Source: Clostridiales bacterium FE2011 (lineage in GTDB: Bacteria > Bacillota > Clostridia > Christensenellales > Aristaeellaceae). Taken from it: a DNA stretch of 64,000 bases. Each line of letters begins with the position of its first letter. Position 1 is the stretch's first letter. The position numbers were made by a program, and so were the translations under genes. The stretch lies in assembly GCA_017569305.1 (NCBI GenBank), contig CP069418.1, positions 124,001 to 188,000 of the forward strand. The letters are read 5' to 3'. The notes below the pieces were generated by a model. That model saw nothing but the letters and a program-made list of their open reading frames with translations, was not told the DNA's origin and did no database searches. Below, in pieces: positions 1 to 8,728 of this stretch.

Positions 1-185
1 AGATGATCCAGCGTGTCATATACGAGCCTGGATACAAGTCTGCGGTCTGCGTTTCCGAGCCCGCATCCTTTCAGTTCCGCGTCCAGAGCCAATGCGGCGT
101 AAGCGCCGTCTTCCGTCACTTTCCGGATAACCTTCAGTGCGATCCTTCTGGCTGCCAGCCCTTCCATGGTTCTCTGTTCCTTCAT
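1..185 (-). CDS. rsmB: 16S rRNA m5C967 methyltransferase RsmB, N-terminal fragment
   Basis: Only the first 61 codons lie in the window; the gene continues beyond position 1. Reading from the ATG at 183-185 gives a protein starting MKEQRTMEGLAARRIALKVI and continuing with ADRRLVSRLVYDTLDHL. This matches the NusB-like RNA-binding domain at the start of RsmB, which places the 5-methylcytosine in the 30S decoding region. The ATG overlaps the fmt stop codon in an ATGA, so the two genes are translationally coupled. rsmB is the usual neighbour after fmt in Bacillota. The catalytic methyltransferase domain is outside the window, so the call rests on the NusB-like segment and gene order. Confidence 0.85.
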   Translation of the reverse strand, partial: MKEQRTMEGLAARRIALKVIRKVTEDGAYAALALDAELKGCGLGNADRRLVSRLVYDTLDH

Positions 186-1117
186 TGCATATCCTCTTTC
201 AGATTTGTCCCCTCCGGAATGCCGTGACCCCGCAGGTAGTCTTCAGCTCTCATGCGCTTTCCGCCGGGTGCCTGCACTTCCAGGATTCTTACAGCTCCCT
301 GTCCACAGGCAATGATCAGCCCGTTTTTCGGATCCGCTTTGATCACTGTACCGGCTTCACCGGCTCCTTCACAGTTCACAGCCCGGAGCAGTTTCAGCCT
401 TTCTCCCTGAACCGGTACGCTGACACAGGGCCAGGGGTTCAGTCCGTTTATTCTTCCGCGGACCAGATTGTGATCCTCTGCAAAATCGGCAATCCCCATC
501 GTCTTTTCCAGCATGGGATCGTAGGTCATCTCTTCATGCTTCTGTGGATATCTTACCAGTGTCCCTGCCTCCAGCTGGCGAACTGTGCGGATCAGAAGAT
601 CCGCTCCGATCCGGCTCAGCCGTTCTGTCAGCTCCCCGCAGGTTTCACTCTCTCCGATCTCTGTGTTTTCCTGAAGCAGCATATCGCCTGTGTCGATCCC
701 GGCATCCATGAACATGGTCGTCACTCCTGCCAGCCGTTCACCGTTCATGATGGCATAGGCAATCGGTGCAGCTCCCCGATGTTTCGGGAGCAGGGACGCA
801 TGTACGTTGATATTGCCAAGGGGCGGAATATCCAGTATTTCCTGGCTCAGGATCTGGCCGAATGCCGCTGTCACGCAGAGATCAGGCTTCAGGTTCTTCA
901 GATCATCCACACCTGTTTTCCGGATCCGTTCAGGCTGAAATACGGGAATACCCGCTTCTTCAGCCGCAATCTTTACAGGACCCGGAACCATCTTTTTGCC
1001 GCGTCCCTTCGGGCGGTCTGGCTGTGTAAACACGCCGGCAATCTCATATCCTTCCCGGATCAGAGCCTTCAGCGGCTCCACAGCAAACTCCGGCGTACCC
1101 ATAAAAACAATTCTCAC
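182..1117 (-). CDS. fmt: methionyl-tRNA formyltransferase
   Basis: 311 residues, full length for the family. The enzyme formylates initiator Met-tRNA using 10-formyl-tetrahydrofolate in the cytoplasm. The signature NINVHASLLPKHRGAAPI starts near residue 102, and the catalytic triad of the family can be placed at Asn104, His106 and Asp142 (in GIDTGD). The N-terminal half is the Rossmann-like formyltransferase domain and the C-terminal half the OB-like tRNA-binding domain. The start codon is GTG at 1115-1117, overlapping the def stop in a GTGA, and the stop overlaps the rsmB start. It is therefore the third gene of a tightly coupled priA-def-fmt-rsmB operon; def undoes on the nascent protein what fmt adds to the tRNA. 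Confidence 0.97.
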   Translation of the reverse strand: MRIVFMGTPEFAVEPLKALIREGYEIAGVFTQPDRPKGRGKKMVPGPVKIAAEEAGIPVFQPERIRKTGVDDLKNLKPDLCVTAAFGQILSQEILDIPPLGNINVHASLLPKHRGAAPIAYAIMNGERLAGVTTMFMDAGIDTGDMLLQENTEIGESETCGELTERLSRIGADLLIRTVRQLEAGTLVRYPQKHEEMTYDPMLEKTMGIADFAEDHNLVRGRINGLNPWPCVSVPVQGERLKLLRAVNCEGAGEAGTVIKADPKNGLIIACGQGAVRILEVQAPGGKRMRAEDYLRGHGIPEGTNLKEDMQ

Positions 1118-1614
1118 TGTTCGCCATCCTCCGGAATATGTCCCTGAATCTCCTCTTCTGTCAGTTCCCTGTCCATGACGTCAATGTAAAGCGTTCCGTC
1201 CAGGTGATCGAGTTCATGGCAGATTGCCCTTGCCTCAAATCCCTCGGTTTCCAGTTCATAGCTGTCGCCGTTTTTGTCCTGGAACCTGGCTTTGATCTTC
1301 ATCGGACGGGTCACAACACCCTGTCTTCCGGGTACGCTCAGGCAGCCTTCCCGGCCCGTCTGCTCGCCTTCCCGCTCAATGATTTCAGGATTGACCATTT
1401 CCAGCAGGCCGCTGTGGTCTTCTGTAACGTCCACCACGGCAATCCTGCGCAGGATACCCACCTGCGGAGCAGCAAGGCCGACGCCTTCGGCCTTGTACAT
1501 CGTGTCAGCCATATCCTTCAGGAGCGTCGCAAGCCGTTTGTCAAATTTCTCCTGCGGCTTGCAATGCTTTCTCAGTGCGTCATCCCCCAGGGTAACAATT
1601 TTCCGAATCGCCAT
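1114..1614 (-). CDS. def: peptide deformylase
   Basis: 166 residues. It removes the formyl group from the N-terminal methionine of new proteins. All three metal-site motifs are visible: GVGLAAPQVG (residues 44-53), EGCLS with the metal ligand Cys91, and HELDH (133-137) giving two His ligands and the catalytic Glu. The length and the short C-terminal tail fit a type 1-like bacterial deformylase. The ATG is at 1612-1614, 67 bases after the priA stop, so it is probably co-transcribed with priA. Its stop overlaps the GTG start of fmt by four bases. Nothing unusual in the reading frame. Confidence 0.97.
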   Translation of the reverse strand: MAIRKIVTLGDDALRKHCKPQEKFDKRLATLLKDMADTMYKAEGVGLAAPQVGILRRIAVVDVTEDHSGLLEMVNPEIIEREGEQTGREGCLSVPGRQGVVTRPMKIKARFQDKNGDSYELETEGFEARAICHELDHLDGTLYIDVMDRELTEEEIQGHIPEDGEQ

Positions 1615-1681
1615 TTTCTCTCTGCCTTTCCTAAAATGCTTTTTCTGTAAACTGAACGTTTTTACGCCTGTTATTCTTTCC

Positions 1682-3919
1682 TCACATCATGGTTGTCGGA
1701 TTTACCTCAAACCAGACTTCAGCGTTTTCATATTCTTCCCTTGACAGTTCATTCATTGCCGCGATCATCTCATCAGCTTCCCGGCTGACAAGAAGCTTCA
1801 TCAGTACGTGTCTGCGGTTTTTCCCGCGCAGCACTTTGACGCTCGGGGCGTCGTTTGAAATCAGCAGCAGCTTCTTCTGCCATTCCGGATGTCCTTCCAG
1901 CAGTTTCCGTGTCTCCTGTTCAATCCGGTTTGCCGCAGCTGACGCGGCTTGTTCGGAAACACTTTCCGTAAGGAATCTGACAAGCAGCGTAAACGGCGGA
2001 TATAAACCGTGCCTGCGCCTGCGGAATTCATCTTCGAAGAAAGATCTGTAATCCTGCCCGGCAGCGTATCCGATCACAGGATCTTCCGGCTTATAGGTCT
2101 GGATAATCACCCGTCCCGGTCTTTCACCGCGTCCTGCTCTTCCCGCCACCTGTGTCAGCAGCTGGAAAGTTCTTTCGCGGCTCCGGTAGTCCGGAAGGTT
2201 CAGCGTCATATCTGCCGCAACCACGCCGACAAGCGTTACTTTGGGAAAATCCAGTCCCTTGGCAATCATCTGGGTTCCGATCAATACGCGTGCCCTTCCG
2301 CTGCGGAATTCCTCCAGGATCCTGCCGTGCCCGTCTTTGCCTCCCGTCGTGTCGTAGTCCATCCTGACGGTTGTCACTCCCGGCAGCAGCTTATGGACCT
2401 CTTCTTCCACCTTCTGGGTTCCCGCCCCGAAATACCGGATATACTTCCCGCCGCATTCGGGACATACTGCCGGCGGTTTCATCATCTGTCCGCAATAGTG
2501 GCACCGCAGCAGGCCGTCCGTACTGGCCATATGGTATGTCATGCTGATATCACAGTTCGGGCATTTCACCACATATCCGCACGTCCGGCAGCTGACAAAA
2601 GAGTTGTATCCCCTTCGGTTCATCAGCAGCATGGCCTGTTCACCCCGGGCGGAACAATCCTTCAGCGCTTTTCTCAGGGCCCCGCTGAGCACTGTGCGGT
2701 TTCCGTTTTCCAGTTCCTCCCGCATATCAATGATCTCAACTTCCGGAAGCGGCCGGTCCATTACACGCCGCGGCATTTCCAGCAGCATATAATCGCCCCG
2801 TCTCGCTCTGGCGAAACTGAGGATACTGGGTGTGGCGCTTGCCAGCACAAGCGTCGCATTCTCCCTGTCGCACCGTTTGCGGGCAACTTCCCGGGCATCA
2901 TACTGCGGATGATGATCGTTCAGATAGGTGCTTTCATGTTCCTCGTCGACAACGATCAGTCCGAGATCCCTTGCCGGTGAAAAAACAGCGCTTCTTGCAC
3001 CGATAATCACCCGTGCGTCTCCCCGCCTGATCCGACGCCATTCATCAAAGCGCTCGCCGGGGCTGAGCCGGGAATGAATCACAGCGGCTACCGGACCAAA
3101 CCGGCTCCTGAACCAGGAAACCATCTGCGGTGTAAGCGCGATTTCCGGCACAAGAATAATCGCGCTTCTTCCGTAATTCAAAGCACTGCGTACTGCCGCC
3201 ATGAAAACTTCCGTTTTCCCGCTTCCCGTCACTCCGTGAAGCAGGAACCTTCCGCCTTTCCCGTTCAGGCAGGGCAGTATTTCTTCCAGTGCCTCCTCCT
3301 GTCCGGGCGTCAGCGTGAAACCCGGATCTTCCGGCTGTTCAAAAGCGTTTCCGGGGGTACGAAGCATTTCCTCGCTTTCCAGTCTGATCATGCCGTCCGC
3401 GGCCAGCTTTTTCAATGCTTCGTTCGGATCCTTTACAAGGGAGGTTATTTCCTTCACTGTATGAATGTTTTCGTCGGCAAGGAATCTCAGCAAAGCCGCC
3501 CGTTTGGGGCTGCGTTTTTCCCTTTCCGCCGCTGACAGGGCTTCTTCCCTCGTTACATTCAGGCAGGCTGTCCGTTCGGTTTTGACGTGTACCCTGCCGC
3601 CTCTCATCTGGGCGGGCAGCATCAGGCGCAGTGTTTCAGCCAGCGGGCAGTGGGCTTCCCGGGCCATTTCTTCCGCCAGGTTCATCAGCTCCGGCGGGAT
3701 TGCCGCATACTCCTCCAGCGGTGCGATGACATTCCTGATCCTGTTAGCTTCAAGCTCGCATTGCTCCGTCAGGCTGAGGACGATTCCTTCCTTCTGGAGT
3801 CGTCCGAAAGGCACACTCACCCGTTGTCCCGGCTGCAGCTGCATTCCCTCCGGAATCCGGTAAGTAAAGGGGCTTGCCACGTTCTCGTGAACGATGTCGA
3901 TGATCACCTGACAAAACAC
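1682..3919 (-). CDS. priA: primosomal protein N' (replication restart helicase PriA)
   Basis: About 745 residues. A superfamily 2 DNA helicase that reloads the replisome at stalled forks. Visible parts: the N-terminal DNA-binding domain (VIIDIVHENVASPFTYRIP), Walker A in HGVTGSGKTEVFM, the DEEH box in VVDEEHESTYL, eight zinc-binding cysteines in CRTCGYVVKCPNC and CHYCG/CPECGGKY, and the C-terminal helicase motif GTQMIAKGLDFP. The start chosen is GTG at 3917-3919, because a strong AGGAGG lies just upstream of it at about 3925-3931. The in-frame ATG at 3952 has no ribosome binding site and sits immediately after the promoter -10 box, so it is unlikely to be used. First gene of the def-fmt-rsmB operon. 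Confidence 0.95.
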   Translation of the reverse strand: MFCQVIIDIVHENVASPFTYRIPEGMQLQPGQRVSVPFGRLQKEGIVLSLTEQCELEANRIRNVIAPLEEYAAIPPELMNLAEEMAREAHCPLAETLRLMLPAQMRGGRVHVKTERTACLNVTREEALSAAEREKRSPKRAALLRFLADENIHTVKEITSLVKDPNEALKKLAADGMIRLESEEMLRTPGNAFEQPEDPGFTLTPGQEEALEEILPCLNGKGGRFLLHGVTGSGKTEVFMAAVRSALNYGRSAIILVPEIALTPQMVSWFRSRFGPVAAVIHSRLSPGERFDEWRRIRRGDARVIIGARSAVFSPARDLGLIVVDEEHESTYLNDHHPQYDAREVARKRCDRENATLVLASATPSILSFARARRGDYMLLEMPRRVMDRPLPEVEIIDMREELENGNRTVLSGALRKALKDCSARGEQAMLLMNRRGYNSFVSCRTCGYVVKCPNCDISMTYHMASTDGLLRCHYCGQMMKPPAVCPECGGKYIRYFGAGTQKVEEEVHKLLPGVTTVRMDYDTTGGKDGHGRILEEFRSGRARVLIGTQMIAKGLDFPKVTLVGVVAADMTLNLPDYRSRERTFQLLTQVAGRAGRGERPGRVIIQTYKPEDPVIGYAAGQDYRSFFEDEFRRRRHGLYPPFTLLVRFLTESVSEQAASAAANRIEQETRKLLEGHPEWQKKLLLISNDAPSVKVLRGKNRRHVLMKLLVSREADEMIAAMNELSREEYENAEVWFEVNPTTMM

Positions 3920-3957
3920 CCTTTTCCCTCCTTTTCGGGTAAAATATACCATCTTTT

Positions 3958-3986
3958 ATTATATCGTTTTTTGCCCCTCAAAACAA
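3958..3986 (-). promoter_or_regulatory. sigma-A promoter of the priA operon
   Basis: On the minus strand a -35 box TTGTTT (3981-3986) is followed after 17 bases by a perfect TATAAT (3958-3963). Transcription would begin about 30 bases before the GTG start of priA. The -35 box overlaps the T-tract of the upstream terminator. Confidence 0.75.
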
Positions 3987-4014
3987 GTAAAAACCGCACG
4001 TTTCCGTGCGGTTT
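3985..4014 (-). terminator. intrinsic terminator of the TRAP transporter operon
   Basis: Perfect ten-pair stem AAACCGCACG / CGTGCGGTTT with a four-base loop, followed on the minus strand by TTTTTACTTG. It lies 22 bases after the TRAP permease stop codon. Confidence 0.85.
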
Positions 4015-4035
4015 GATTGTTATGAAGCCTTTTGT

Positions 4036-6090
4036 TTACTCCTGATTTCCAGACTCTGTCACGAACAGTTTCGGTACGCCGATTTTCTGCCAGGCCAGCA
4101 CCCCGCCAACCAGCAGCACGCCGATGATATCCGTCACATATCCGGGATAGATCAGCAGCAGGCCGCCTGCAATGGCGATAATCCTGAGCACGATGCCGAT
4201 TGCCTTTGCGGTTCCATGCCGCTCATAGCTGCTGAATCCGCTTAATCCGTATGTCACTCCATACATGCCGGCAATGGAAGTAATGGTAATCAGAGCCACT
4301 TCATACCAGGTGGTATTGATCAGCAGCATATCAGGACTCATCGCGAAGATAAACGGAATAATGAATCCTGCAATAGCCAGTCTCGTTGCGTTGACTCCGG
4401 TTTTCATCGGGCTGCCGCCGGAAATGGCCGAACCGGCATAGGCAGCCAGCGCCACGGGCGGTGTGATATCTGCCACAATCCCATAATAAAACACAAAGAA
4501 ATGGGCAGCAATCAACGGAACATTCATCTTGAACAGAATCGGTGCGCATGTCGATGCCATGATGCAGTATGTTGCAGTCGTGGGAAGCCCCATGCCCAGG
4601 ATAATGCAGCAGATCATCGTCAGGACCAGGCCCAGGAACAGTTTTCCCTGGGATATGGTAACAATGGCGTTAATCACTGTCGATGCGAGTCCCGTAACGG
4701 TCAGGCAGCCGCATATCAGGCCTGCCACGCCGCAGGCCACAGCCACGGAGATACAGCTTCGTCCTCCGTTTTCAAGAGCCTCAAAAACATGAACCGGTTT
4801 GAAGCGTTGATTATGCGTGCCTTCGCCGGTTTCCAGCGGTTTGCCATGCCGGATATTGCGATGAATGTTACTGATAATGCCCACGGCAATTGTAGCCAGG
4901 ATGGATACCGCCGCGGAAAACTGCATCGTTTTGCTGTTCGAGCACACCAGATAAATCAGGATTGCCAGAGGCAGCAGCAGATAGCTTTCCTTCATCAGCT
5001 CCTTAATCCGGGGCAGCTGTTCCTTGCTGAGTCCCTTCAGTCCCAGCCGCTTTGCCTCAAGATGCACAGAAAGGAAAACGCCGAGGAAATACAGGCAGGC
5101 CGGCAGAATCGCCCTGACAATGATGTCAGAGTACGGAACACCCAGATAATCCGCCATCAGGAAGGCAGCCGCGCCCATAATCGGCGGCATGATCTGTCCA
5201 CCTGTGGACGCCGCGGCTTCAACCGCACCGGAAAAGTTTTTGTCATAACCTGTCTTTTTCATCATCGGGATCGTAATGGATCCCGTTGTGACGGTATTAC
5301 CAACGGAAGAGCCGCTCACCATACCGCACAGCGCGGAGGAAATAACCGCCACTTTGGCAGGACCGCCGGCGAACCTTCCGGTCAGCCCGTTTGCCAGTGC
5401 AATGAAGAACTCTGAAATACCTGTTTTCTCCAGGAAAGCCCCGAATATGATAAAAACGACAATATATTTGGAGCATACATTCACCGGAGTGGACAGCAGG
5501 CCGTTCTCATTGTAGAAAAGCTCATGCACCACATTGGCCAGCAGTTTACCGTCCTTGACATAGAAATAGATCGTGTATCCCAGGAAAATACCGGCAACGC
5601 AGAGGATCGGCAGCCCGACAGCCCGGCGGCAAAGCTCGCACAGCACAAGGATACCCACGATTCCCGCAATAATGTACACAGGGTCGTTCAGCTTGGTTTT
5701 GATCCGGGTTGTCATCAGGTCCGGAGCCTTGAAAGTATAATAGAAAAAGGCTGCCGCACCCAGCACAATCAGTACAATATCATACCAGGGCATATGATTG
5801 ACCTTCACATGTCCTTTTTTAGCCGGATAGGTCAGGTAACCCATGACTACGACCAGTCCGAGGAATGAACTCAGCCGGACCTGGTCCAGCATATTGGCAA
5901 ACAGCGTGACATACATACAGTACAGGGAAAATGCCGCCAGAATGATTCCAACAAAAATCCTGGGCTTGCCTTCCCAGACCCGGACATTGCTTTCGCGGTC
6001 ATACTTCCGCATAATCGCGTCCAGCTCTGCCGCTGTTGTTTCTTTCTCCGCCGCAGATTCCGGAATCGTGTTTTGTTCCTTCTTGCTCAC
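4036..6090 (-). CDS. TRAP transporter fused permease (TAXI-type, 4TM/12TM fusion)
   Basis: 684 residues with many hydrophobic helices throughout. It is the membrane component of a tripartite ATP-independent periplasmic-type transporter in which the small (DctQ-like) and large (DctM-like) subunits are fused. Loop motifs typical of the large subunit are visible, for example SGSSVGNTVTTGSITIPMM and ASTGGQIMPPIMGAAAF, and a second GLGLPTTATYC-like segment (GMGLPTTATYCIMA). The N-terminal 50 residues are cytoplasmic and charged. It follows the TAXI solute-binding protein gene, from which it is separated by an attenuator-like hairpin. Uptake is driven by an ion gradient. The substrate cannot be read from sequence; TAXI systems are often linked to glutamate or other small carboxylates. 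Confidence 0.92.
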   Translation of the reverse strand: MSKKEQNTIPESAAEKETTAAELDAIMRKYDRESNVRVWEGKPRIFVGIILAAFSLYCMYVTLFANMLDQVRLSSFLGLVVVMGYLTYPAKKGHVKVNHMPWYDIVLIVLGAAAFFYYTFKAPDLMTTRIKTKLNDPVYIIAGIVGILVLCELCRRAVGLPILCVAGIFLGYTIYFYVKDGKLLANVVHELFYNENGLLSTPVNVCSKYIVVFIIFGAFLEKTGISEFFIALANGLTGRFAGGPAKVAVISSALCGMVSGSSVGNTVTTGSITIPMMKKTGYDKNFSGAVEAAASTGGQIMPPIMGAAAFLMADYLGVPYSDIIVRAILPACLYFLGVFLSVHLEAKRLGLKGLSKEQLPRIKELMKESYLLLPLAILIYLVCSNSKTMQFSAAVSILATIAVGIISNIHRNIRHGKPLETGEGTHNQRFKPVHVFEALENGGRSCISVAVACGVAGLICGCLTVTGLASTVINAIVTISQGKLFLGLVLTMICCIILGMGLPTTATYCIMASTCAPILFKMNVPLIAAHFFVFYYGIVADITPPVALAAYAGSAISGGSPMKTGVNATRLAIAGFIIPFIFAMSPDMLLINTTWYEVALITITSIAGMYGVTYGLSGFSSYERHGTAKAIGIVLRIIAIAGGLLLIYPGYVTDIIGVLLVGGVLAWQKIGVPKLFVTESGNQE

Positions 6091-6107
6091 AGGCTATTCT
6101 CCTCAAT

Positions 6108-6160
6108 CAAAATAAAAAAGAAAACGGGAATCCGCGCTCCGTATGGGAGACGGATTCCCG
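6108..6160 (-). terminator. intercistronic attenuator between solute-binding protein and permease
   Basis: A ten-pair perfect stem CGGGAATCCG / CGGATTCCCG (6125-6134 with 6151-6160), with further pairing inside the loop, is followed on the minus strand by TTTTCTTTTTTATTTTG. It lies between the two TRAP genes. Partial termination here would give more binding protein than permease, a common arrangement. Confidence 0.75.
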
Positions 6161-6170
6161 GACAAATCGC

Positions 6171-7112
6171 TTATTCAGCAGTCTCCACGGTGATGCCCTG
6201 TTCAGCAAAGTATTTGGCAGCGCCGGCATGATAAGGAATGCCGCAGACGGAAGCATATTCCAGGTCAAGATCCTTGGCCTTGTCATGGGCAATGCTGTCC
6301 TTGCCTTCAAAGATTGTCTTCACAATCGTGTAGGCATCTTCTTCGCTGACCTGGTCGTTGGCGATGATGGTCGCCTTGACGCCCACAGTCACAACGTCCT
6401 CATCCTGTTTGGCATAGGTGCCGGCAGGAATGATGCTCTTGGTATAGGCACCGGAAATACCCTGCAGGATGGCAACATGTTCGTCATCCAGCGACACAAG
6501 ATAGGTATCCTTGCTGGTAGCCAGGTCGGTAACCGCAGGGGTGGGAGCACCGGCCACAACAAAGGCAGCGTCGATCTTGCCATCCTTCAGTGCTTCAGCG
6601 GAATCAGCGAAGCTCTGGTAGGTGGGGGTAATGTCGTCTTCCGTCATGCCATAGGCATTCAGGAAGTCAATGGCGTTGAAATACACGCCTGAGCCCTGGG
6701 AGCCGATGGAGACGTTCTTGCCTTTCAGGTCCGCAACGCTCTTGATCTCGGGGTTGCAGGTAATCAGCTGCACGGTCTCAGTGTAGAGGGCAGCGATAGC
6801 GGTGAAGGAAGTAACAGGGTCTCCTTCATAAATGCGGATACCGTTGAAAGCATAGTAAGCCACGTCGTTCTGCACGAAGCCCAGCTGGGCAACCTGCATA
6901 TCCAGCTTGTCGATGTTGTCAGCAGAGCCGTTTCCGGCCACAGCTGTCATATCAACCTCAGAGTTCGCAGCCACATACTGGGCCAGCACATTGCCGTAGC
7001 CATAATAAGTTCCGGCCGTTCCGCCGGTGGTGAATGTAAGGCCGTCCGCCAGCGCGGAAGCGGCTGCAAATACCATCATCAGGCTCAGAAGAAGTGCAAG
7101 CAGTTTTTTCAT
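6171..7112 (-). CDS. TAXI family TRAP transporter solute-binding protein
   Basis: 313 residues from the ATG at 7110-7112, which has GGAGG ten bases upstream. A signal peptide MKKLLALLLSLMMVFAAAS ending at ALA-D is present, without a lipobox cysteine. The mature start reads FTTGGTAGTYYGYGN, the family hallmark of TAXI binding proteins, and later segments (QLGFVQNDVAYYAFNG, GKNVSIGSQGSGVYF) agree with the fold. It captures the substrate outside the membrane and hands it to the fused permease encoded next. How it stays at the surface of a Gram-positive cell is not evident, since there is no lipidation site. No separate promoter was seen in the short gap after the upstream terminator, so it may depend on read-through. 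Confidence 0.93.
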   Translation of the reverse strand: MKKLLALLLSLMMVFAAASALADGLTFTTGGTAGTYYGYGNVLAQYVAANSEVDMTAVAGNGSADNIDKLDMQVAQLGFVQNDVAYYAFNGIRIYEGDPVTSFTAIAALYTETVQLITCNPEIKSVADLKGKNVSIGSQGSGVYFNAIDFLNAYGMTEDDITPTYQSFADSAEALKDGKIDAAFVVAGAPTPAVTDLATSKDTYLVSLDDEHVAILQGISGAYTKSIIPAGTYAKQDEDVVTVGVKATIIANDQVSEEDAYTIVKTIFEGKDSIAHDKAKDLDLEYASVCGIPYHAGAAKYFAEQGITVETAE

Positions 7113-7140
7113 TGAATCCAATCCTCCAGTCAAGTGTGAA

Positions 7141-7175
7141 ATAAAAAATCTGTTGCATACATGATACAACAGATT
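7141..7175 (-). terminator. intrinsic terminator after the cysteine desulfurase
   Basis: Twelve-pair stem with one G-U pair (7147-7158 with 7164-7175), five-base loop, and TTTTTTAT on the minus strand. It ends the vanZ-like / small membrane protein / desulfurase transcript. Confidence 0.85.
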
Positions 7176-7210
7176 CAGAGCTTGCCTATGTCTTTTTCGT
7201 GTTCTGCTTT

Positions 7211-8365
7211 TTATCCTCGGAACAGGGAACGAAGATCGTTCACAATTTCATGGATAACAGTGACGGTTTCATCAATTTCTGCTTCCGTATTGCAGGTTCC
7301 CGTTGTCAGCCTCAGGCTGCCCTTTGCTTCCTGCTCCGTCAGTCCGATAGCCTTCAGCACATGACTGATTTCCTGGCTGCCGGCGGTGCAGGCACTGCCG
7401 CTCGACGCGGCGATCCCGGCCAGGTCCAGTCTCAGGAGCAGGGCCTCGCCGTCAATTCTGTCAAAACTGATATTGCAGTTGTTCGGCAGCCGGCCTTCTC
7501 TCCGGCCGTTCAGTTTTGTACCCGGAATCTCAGTCAGGATGGCATTGATCAGCCTGTCCCGCAAGCGGGACATTTTGTCGGCATTTTGCTTCAGTTCTTT
7601 ACTGGCAGCCTCTATGGCCGTTCCCAGGCCGACGATTCCGGGAACATTCTCCGTACCGGCCCGTAAGCCCCGTTCCTGTTCCCCGCCGTGTATCAGGCTG
7701 TCAATATGCGTGCCATGACGTACATACAGCGCCCCCGCCCCTTTCGGTCCATAGAATTTATGCGCGCTGATGCTGAGCAGGTCTGCTTTCCATTCATTTA
7801 CATTGATCGGAACAGCCCCCGCTGCCTGTACCGCATCCGTATGGAAACAAATCCCCTTCTCCCGTGCGGCAGCCCCGACTTCAGCGACCGGTTCAATTGT
7901 TCCGATCTCGTTGTTGGCTGCCATCATGCTGATCAGGATCGTATCCTCCCTGATTGCCGCCAGGATCTTTTCCGGAGCAATGTATCCTTCACTGTCCGGA
8001 TTGATATAGGACACTTCAAATCCCTGTTTTTCCAGCCATCTGCAGGTATTCAGCACGGCAGGATGCTCAATGGCCGTCGTAATGATATGTTTCCCTTTTT
8101 CCTTCAGGGCAAATGCCGTACCCTTTACTGCCAGGTTATCACTTTCGCTTCCGCCGCCGGTGAACATGATTTCCCGTGGTTCGGCTCCGATAGCTTCGGC
8201 AACCTGCCTGCGTGCTTTTTCCACTGCCTTTCGCGCTTCCCTGCCGGTACCGTAGACAGAGGAAGCGTTCCCCCAGCAGCTGTTGAAAAAGGGCATCATT
8301 GCCTCAAGCACCTGTGCGCTGACAGGTGTTGTTGCCGCATGATCCAGATAGATTCTGTTCATCAT
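7211..8365 (-). CDS. cysteine desulfurase (NifS/IscS type, PLP-dependent)
   Basis: 384 residues. It takes sulfur from cysteine as a persulfide for Fe-S clusters, thiouridine or other sulfur-containing products. The N-terminus IYLDHAATTPVS, the HTDAVQAAG segment (Asp177 contacts PLP), the PLP lysine Lys203 in SISAHKFYGPKG and the catalytic Cys326 in SSGSACTAGS are all present. The SSGSAC loop is that of group I enzymes. There is no iscU, iscR, mnmA or thiI next to it in this window, so its sulfur acceptor is not shown by context. It sits third in an operon after a VanZ-like protein and a small membrane protein. A two-codon ambiguity exists at the start (two consecutive ATGs). Confidence 0.95.
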   Translation of the reverse strand: MMNRIYLDHAATTPVSAQVLEAMMPFFNSCWGNASSVYGTGREARKAVEKARRQVAEAIGAEPREIMFTGGGSESDNLAVKGTAFALKEKGKHIITTAIEHPAVLNTCRWLEKQGFEVSYINPDSEGYIAPEKILAAIREDTILISMMAANNEIGTIEPVAEVGAAAREKGICFHTDAVQAAGAVPINVNEWKADLLSISAHKFYGPKGAGALYVRHGTHIDSLIHGGEQERGLRAGTENVPGIVGLGTAIEAASKELKQNADKMSRLRDRLINAILTEIPGTKLNGRREGRLPNNCNISFDRIDGEALLLRLDLAGIAASSGSACTAGSQEISHVLKAIGLTEQEAKGSLRLTTGTCNTEAEIDETVTVIHEIVNDLRSLFRG

Positions 8366-8406
8366 ATATCCGCCTTCTAAACAAACGTTTCGCGATTGAT
8401 CCCGGA

Positions 8407-8706
8407 TCAGAAGTTTGTGCTGAACAGCGAGAAGCTCCGGCTCATGTCGTTGATCACAAAGTAAATCATACTGAATATCAGGGTTACAAGAAGCAGGATC
8501 AGCAAAGCACCGCCGATCACAGCCACAAGGTTTCCAGCTCCGAGGGCCACACGGAATCTGGATCTACGGATTTCCTGCCGTTCATCGTCTGAAATCTCAG
8601 GTTCTTCCTCATCCGTCAGTTCATCAAAACCGTCGTCGTATTCTTCCTGTTCTTCCGTTTCATACGGCTCTTCAGGATAAGGCTCATTACTTTTGAAATA
8701 GGCCAT
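8407..8706 (-). CDS. small acidic membrane protein, unknown function
   Basis: 99 residues. The first half is strongly acidic (EEPYETEEQEEYDDGFDEL and a second acidic run), followed by a short basic patch RRSRFRV and one long hydrophobic helix (GGALLILLLVTLIFSMIYFVI). The pattern predicts a cytoplasmic acidic tail and a single membrane anchor near the C-terminus. No family was recognised. It lies 23 bases after the vanZ-like gene and about 40 bases before the desulfurase, with no promoter in between, so it is part of that operon. The start ATG is preceded by GGAGAGAAAGT-like purine-rich sequence. Confidence 0.7.
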   Translation of the reverse strand: MAYFKSNEPYPEEPYETEEQEEYDDGFDELTDEEEPEISDDERQEIRRSRFRVALGAGNLVAVIGGALLILLLVTLIFSMIYFVINDMSRSFSLFSTNF

Positions 8707-8728
8707 ACTTTCTCTCCTTACCCGGCTG

